From NCBI GenBank assembly GCA_027943335.1, contig BSBK01014835.1, positions 41,001 through 105,000 on the forward strand: a stretch of 64,000 bases of DNA, written 5' to 3'. Source of the DNA: Chamaecyparis obtusa (Eukaryota; Streptophyta; Pinopsida; Cupressales; Cupressaceae). Below are positions 58,535 to 64,000 of the stretch, piece by piece. Position numbers and translations under genes: made by a program. Below the pieces are notes generated by a model. That model ran no database searches, was not told the origin of the DNA, and was given only the letters and a program-made list of their open reading frames with translations. The stretch's first letter is position 1, and the number at the start of each line of letters is the position of its first letter.

Positions 58535-61500
58535 ATGAATATCCTTACCTAGAATGTTAGGGGCATGAATGCCCCAAACAAGTAGCAACTGATTAAATGT
58601 TGCATCAATACCTACAATCTAGAAATTATTTTAATTCAAGAAACAAAAATGAATGAAGTAGAAATTATCAACTTTAAAAGAAAACTAGGGATTAGAGAAC
58701 TCACCTCTTCACCAGCAATAGGAGCATCAGGAGGCCTAGCTATTATATGGGATCCCTGATGCCTTTCTTTGGATATCATAGAAAAAAGGCAATATTAGAT
58801 GAGTGGATTGGTTAAAAACCTTAGAAATAATCTAACCTTTTACATAATAAATGTATATGGGTCAATTCATAACAGAGATAAATTAAGGGTCTGGCAGGAA
58901 ATAGAATCCTCCTTCAGTCATAGCCCAGACTCACTATGGATTCTAGGAGGGGACTTTAATGTTATAATGAAGGCATCCGAAAAAGAGGGGGAAACTGCTC
59001 TATCCCCATAGCAGCAAAAGACTTCTCAAAATGGGTGGACGAGATCCCCTTACTAGAAATTCCCACTAAAGATAACTCCTTCACATGGAAAATAAGATGA
59101 CAAGGTTTCTGTAATATAGCAAAAAAATTAGATAGATTCTTCCTTAAAGGAAACTTGATTAATACCAATCACTCATTTGAGGCCAAAATTCTCCCTGTCT
59201 CAGGGTCTGATCATTTTCCTATACTATTAAACATCCATATGGTTGTTAAGCCAAAAAAATGCCCTTTCAAATTTGAACAAGCTTGGCTTAGAGACCCAGA
59301 CATCTTGGATCTTATTGAACAATGGTGGAAAGAACCTAACTTTTTGGATTCCAAAATGTTCATAGTTGTAAATAAGCTCAAATGGATTAAAAAAAAACTT
59401 TTAGACTCGAATGCCAAGAAATTTGGAAATATTTTTTATTCGAAATCAAGACTAGAAAAGGATCTAGGAGAACTCAACTCCCATGTTATTCAAGAAGGAA
59501 TGAATGATGTTTTATACCTAAAAGAAAAGGAGCTTCTATTAGAATATGAAGAAATCCTAGCAAGAGAGGAAATTTTCTGGAAATAGAAACAAAAAACTAG
59601 AGAGATCTGGTTAGAAGCAGGAGACAAAAACACTAAATTTTTTCATAATAGCACGAAGAAGAGGAGGAGCTTTAATCGGATAACAAATATCAAGGATGAT
59701 AAGGGACACACAATAGATAGCCCAATAGAAATTTCTAATGAAACAATTAGATACTTTAAGAATATCCTCAATAACTTGGAATATTTTGACAGGAATAATC
59801 AAACAAATTTTCTTAAAAACATTCCTAGAGTCATAACCAAACTTCAAAACAAAACCTTGACAGAGAAATATTCTATTGAAGAAGTCAAAAATGCCCTCAT
59901 GCAAATGCATCCAGAAAAATCACTTGGCCTAGATGGTTTCTTAGCTATCTTCTTTCAAAAATGTTGGCATTTTGTAGGAAAGGAGATAACGGAGGCATTA
60001 GAAGGCATTAGAAACTCAGGTAAGATGTTGAAAGAAGTAAACAATACCTTCATAGCCCTTATCCCCAAGAAAGAAAAACCAACGAGTCTGAATGACTTCA
60101 GGCCTATAGCACTTTGTAACACCCTATATAAACTCTTAACCAAAACATTATCTTTAAGACTTCAAAAACTGCTTCCCTCACTTATCAGTGAGGAGCAAAC
60201 AGGGTTTGTTCCTGGTAGATCAATTTATGATGGAGTCATTATTGCCCAAGAGGCCATTCACTCAGTCCAACAAAACAAAAATCTAAGCATGCTCGTTAAG
60301 TTAGACATAAAGAAGGCATACGACAAGGTAGACTGGAGATTCCTTTGTAAATGCCTGGAAGCTTTTGGCTTTTCAAGAAGCTGGATCAACCTTATCTTTG
60401 AATGCATATCCACTTCGTCGATATCTATTTTAGTTAATGGAACTCCAGAGAGTTTTTTCAGCATCTCTAGGGGCTTAAGACAATCAAATCCTATCTCCCC
60501 CTTTCTGTTCATCATCATGGGCGAAGCCTTGGGTAGGGCTATTACAAAGGAACAAGAGAAGGGCACCATTGAGGGCATAGCCATCACAATGGAATTGAAG
60601 CCCACAACTCATCAACATTTTGTGGATGATACCCTGCTATATGGGGCTAGCAAAAGGAAAGAAGCCAAAGCCTTCAAAAATATCTTGGATTCTTACTCCA
60701 AAGCTTCTGGATAAGAAATTAACCCGAATAAATATGAAATCTTCTACTTTAACACAGATAAACAAGCTAAAAGAGATATTTGTCATATCATCAATTTTAA
60801 ACAAGGCAAGCTTCCTTGTAGGTACTTGGGCCTCCCATTGGTCAAGGATAATAGGACTTTGGATATTTGGAACCCCTTGATTGAGAAGATCAAGAATAAG
60901 GTGAACTCATGGAAGGACAAATGATTATCCTCAGCAGGCAGAGCAACCATGGTTAAGTCAGTCTTGGCATCCATGCCAACATATCAATTATCATCCATCC
61001 ATCTTCCCACCAATAAAAAATTAGAAATTAACAAATACTTGAGAACTTTCTTTTGGCAAGGAAGCAGAGACAAGAAAAAAATCCTCGTTATTTCATGGGA
61101 AAATGTTTGTAAACCAAAATATGAAGGTGGTATTGGTCTTAAAAATCTTGGGGATCAAGGGAGAGCTCTAGGAGCTAAATTGGTATGGAGATTGTATAGG
61201 AATCCAGAGGCTAAATGGGCGAAGATTTTGATTAGCAAATATCTCAAAGACGCTTCCCCATCAACATCTTTAGGGAAATTAATCCCCTGAGAGGATCCAG
61301 AATATGGAATTTTTTGTTAGATTATAGGCACATCATTATGGATAAACTAACATGAAACTTAGGCACTGGTGAAGAAGTACTCTTTTGGATAGATTCTTGG
61401 GGAGGATATGAAATCTTAAATAAAGAAATTAACAATGTACCTCTCCAAAACTTCTTAGAATCTAGATTTGGGATCCTCCTCAAAGATTAAATAGTATATA

Positions 61501-62738
61501 ATAGGGAGGAATGGGAATGGAAACCCTTCCAAGATTCAGGTTTATCCATAACAGAGCAGGAACTATTAGCTAGAACCCTTAATAAGAGAAAGATCATTCT
61601 TAACAACAACATGGATACTTTAGTATGGGATGGATCCAAAAATGGCAAATACAACACGAAGGATGGTTATGATCATATCAATAAAAACCATAAAAGACTG
61701 AAGACTGAAATTCCCACCAGCCTATGTTGGAACAAAAGATGTCTTCCCAAAGCTGGTTTCTGTACCTGGTTAGCCCTCAATTATAGACTCCTAACTGCAG
61801 ATAGATTTAGGAGGATGAGCTTCTCAAGTTCTAGTAGATGCCCTCTTTGTGAAAATAGTGAAGAGGACACAGATCATTTATTCGTTAACTGTCCCTTCTT
61901 AAATCAATGTTGGAAATGACTCGCAGGAAACATAGGATGGTCATCAGCCTCCCCTTTTTCTCTTGTGAAAATGCTCCAAGCATGGTCGATTATTAAGAGG
62001 GACAGCATTTATGCCAACCTCTGGACTTCTACCCCATCTATTTTAATCTGGGAAATTTGGAAAGAGATAAATAGAAGAATCTTCAAAGATGAGAAAATGG
62101 ATTGGAGACAATTATGCAATAAAATTGAAGCAGCCATCATAGAAAATACTAACAACAGATTATCCAGTATACAAAAAATAGATCTTCATATGAGTCATCG
62201 GGATGAGAAAATGAGAAAGGTATGGCAAGGTCTCTCTCTTCCTCCCTTTATTGGCTCAGGGGATATGGTGATGGCATCCAAAAGATTGGCTTGCAAGTGG
62301 CGCCCTCCAAAAGAAGGCTGGTTCAAACTCATCTTCGATGGGGCTTCTAGAGGCAATCTAGGGACAACAGGCATAGGTTACAGTATTCACAACCAGGAAG
62401 GAAAATAAATTGCATCTTTGGTAGCCCCTTTAGGAAATGAAACCAACAATTGGGCCAAATTTTCAGCATTAATTAAAGGACTAAGAATAGGCATCTCCCT
62501 AGGGATACAACTTTTAGAAATTGAAGGAGACTCAGTAATCGTTATCAACGCTTTAAGAAAAGGATCAACCCCTACCTGGAAATTAAATTCCCTCCTCTCC
62601 CAAGCCTTAAATTTATGCAACTCCTTTAAACAAGTAACTTTCAACCATATCTATCGGGAAGGTAAAAGTAGAGCAGACAAACTTGCAAATATGGGAGCAG
62701 ATGGCATCACAGTCCAAGAAAAATCTCCTTTGCATTAA
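58535..62738 (+). pseudogene. LINE ORF2: endonuclease, reverse transcriptase, zf-RVT, RNase H
   Basis: From the ATG at 58535 (MNILT-stop-NVRGMN). Endonuclease: EIILIQETKMNE, GGLAIIWDP, LGGDFNVIM and SGSDHFPI (to about 59220). A linker has REIWLEAGDKNTKFFH. RT (59776-60714): NDFRPIALCNTLYKL, QTGFVPGRSIYDGV, VKLDIKKAYDKVDW, and the catalytic box FVDD (usually FADD). Downstream: RYLGLPLV, GRATMVKSVLASMPTY. zf-RVT (61611-61919): CLPKAGFCTW, RCPLCENSEEDTDHLFVNC. RNase H (62310-62738): LIFDGASRGNLG, EGDSVIVINAL, REGKSRADKLANMG. More than ten stops and several frameshifts make it inactive. Endonuclease and RT identities are certain by motif. Confidence 0.9.
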
Positions 62739-62760
62739 TGAATCCATATAGGCAACCTTT

Positions 62761-63234
62761 GTATCTCTCCATCAAAGGCAGAGCTTAACCTAGGGCAATC
62801 CTGTAATAATTAAGCTTGCTACTTTTGACTTTTATGTATCATTAGAGACTAAGATTACGAATTGTTATACTAGGATAAGTAAGAGTTATATCACTGGATA
62901 GAGACAAACATATCCTAAGCCATCAAGCATCAACTAACTAAACTCAGTTAGGTTCATATGAATCTGTATTAACATATCTAGATAACTAATCAGATATTCT
63001 CATTCATACACAAAGATAAGGAAAATTCTCATATACATCAGTTTTTTCACAAAAGAATAAGAGAATATCCATATATTAACATTTATGAATATCTTCCCTT
63101 AAGGTATATATCTAGATTTATATAGTAATGTATTTATATTCAAATATATCTACTCGTTCGCTAATGAAGAGACTAGGGACTTCTCACATGGTCTTATTTA
63201 TCTCATTAGTTTGTTTTAGATACACTTTATGAAA

Positions 63235-63318
<84 letters not shown>

Positions 63319-63751
63319 TTGCATATTATTACAAAATATATATTTATGGCAGCCCTAATATAATATGTATATTTATAGAAGTTTACTCTCTCATCAAAAA
63401 TATTTTCTGCATCCATTAGGGCTCCGCCAGATTAGGTAAGCATCACCACACTTGTAGGGGGTAATTAATAATTATTACAAATTTGATGACTTTGACACCC
63501 TCTCTCCTTTTCGAAAACATAAAACACTCTAAATCTAGTAGGACTCTTATGTAAATTTTTTGAGCAACAACTGTCCCTCGGCTTCAAAGTACATATTAAT
63601 GATGAAATGACAAAGTATTAAATTTGAGTAATTTTACATGAGCTCAGGCATCAAAACATAATTAATTTGGGATCAAAGAAGGTAGAAGACTTTATTTAAC
63701 AATAGGAAATGGTAAGGAAAGTTAACTTGTCTATATTTTCTTGTCAAAAAA
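62761..63751. other. Unassigned AT-rich stretch with an AT microsatellite
   Basis: No coding domain recognised. It contains the AT run at 63239-63319 and AT-rich unique sequence. Any 3' untranslated region of the LINE would lie in the first part. Confidence 0.4.
63239..63319. repeat. Microsatellite (AT)n
   Basis: About 80 bp of AT units with two TTA interruptions. Confidence 0.95.
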
Positions 63752-64000
63752 TGGAGACTAGAAGTGGTGACCTTCCACACGAAGGAGAATAGGCAAATGG
63801 CCTTTTTGAGGCAACATTAAGCCAAAGAGGTGGAATAACATTCTCAATTCCCTCTCGGATATGACTCATAGAGCTTTGGTGAAAGGACTAGGGAGGACCA
63901 CTTCAACAATGACTATACAGTCCATGTTAATGGGCACATTGTAGGGCTTTTTATTGCCCTAACAACTTTCAATGGAACAGAAAAGGTGAGGATCATAGAG
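63752..64000 (+). pseudogene. Unidentified coding-like frame, broken, runs off the window
   Basis: One plus frame reads WRLEVVTFHTKENRQMAFLR, a TAA, AKEVE, a TAA, HSQFPLGYDS, a TAG, then SFGERTREDHFNNDYTVHVN and GHIVGLFIALTTFNGTEKVR without a stop to the edge. The composition is protein-like and the last 38 codons are open. I do not recognise the family. Three stops suggest a decayed gene or transposon fragment. Confidence 0.3.

Larger units (their letters stand above)
56930..62760 (+). mobile_element. Decayed L1-type LINE with C-terminal RNase H
   Basis: Two successive regions on plus: ORF1 (57026-58457), a gag-like protein with a DUF4283-type domain, and ORF2 (58535-62738) with endonuclease, reverse transcriptase, zf-RVT and RNase H. 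This is the layout of plant L1-clade LINEs. Frames are broken by stops and shifts. The 5' end is estimated. No poly(A) tail or target duplication could be recognised after 62738, so the 3' limit is also approximate. Confidence 0.85.

Overview
This window is plant nuclear DNA, AT-rich and made almost entirely of old, nested, decayed retrotransposons, with one ordinary host gene. The evidence for a plant is the set of families: Ty1/copia and Ty3/gypsy elements primed by initiator-Met tRNA, an L1-type LINE with a C-terminal RNase H, a plant mobile domain (PMD) pseudogene, and a Shewanella-like protein phosphatase gene with GT-AG introns. The low gene density and visibly diverged LTR pairs (roughly 5-10% by eye) fit a large, slowly purged genome such as a gymnosperm's, but the sequence alone does not prove that.

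Layout. 267-10680: a PMD pseudogene split by an 8.5-kb element (1863-10335, target duplication CACTG) that has 3.9- and 3.8-kb LTRs around only 811 bp of non-coding interior. 10.7-20.5 kb: fragments of two copia elements (called copia-4 and copia-3 here) and a gypsy gag (gypsy-2), all on the minus strand. 20.5-22.4 kb: a plus-strand gypsy LTR with a gag start (gypsy-5). 22.5-37.8 kb: a decayed Tat-like gypsy on the minus strand (gypsy-3), interrupted by copia-1 (22570-28308, duplication AGTTG) and by a non-coding LTR element here called TE-5 (33688-36945, duplication TGGTA). 38.4-39.05 kb: a copia-like 3' LTR. 39.05-50.8 kb: a chromovirus-like gypsy (gypsy-4) interrupted by copia-2 (40720-50395, duplication AAGAT). 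Copia-2 is itself interrupted in its reverse transcriptase by a gag-protease-only element (43032-46934, duplication ATCTT).

51.8-54.6 kb: the only intact-looking host gene, a four-exon SLP2-type metallophosphatase on the minus strand. 54.8-56.9 kb: AT-rich DNA with three diverged copies of one motif block. 56.9-62.8 kb: a decayed L1-type LINE. 62.8-64 kb: low-complexity DNA and an unidentified coding-like frame that runs off the window.

The elements do not form a pathway. Their relationships are parasitic and historical: four of the five bounded insertions are elements lacking some or all coding capacity (long-LTR element, TE-5, gag-protease element) or carrying shared stops (copia-1 and copia-2), so they must have been moved in trans or by readthrough. 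Five exact 5-bp target duplications fix the element boundaries, and the nesting gives relative ages. No complete autonomous element, tRNA, rRNA or CRISPR array was seen.
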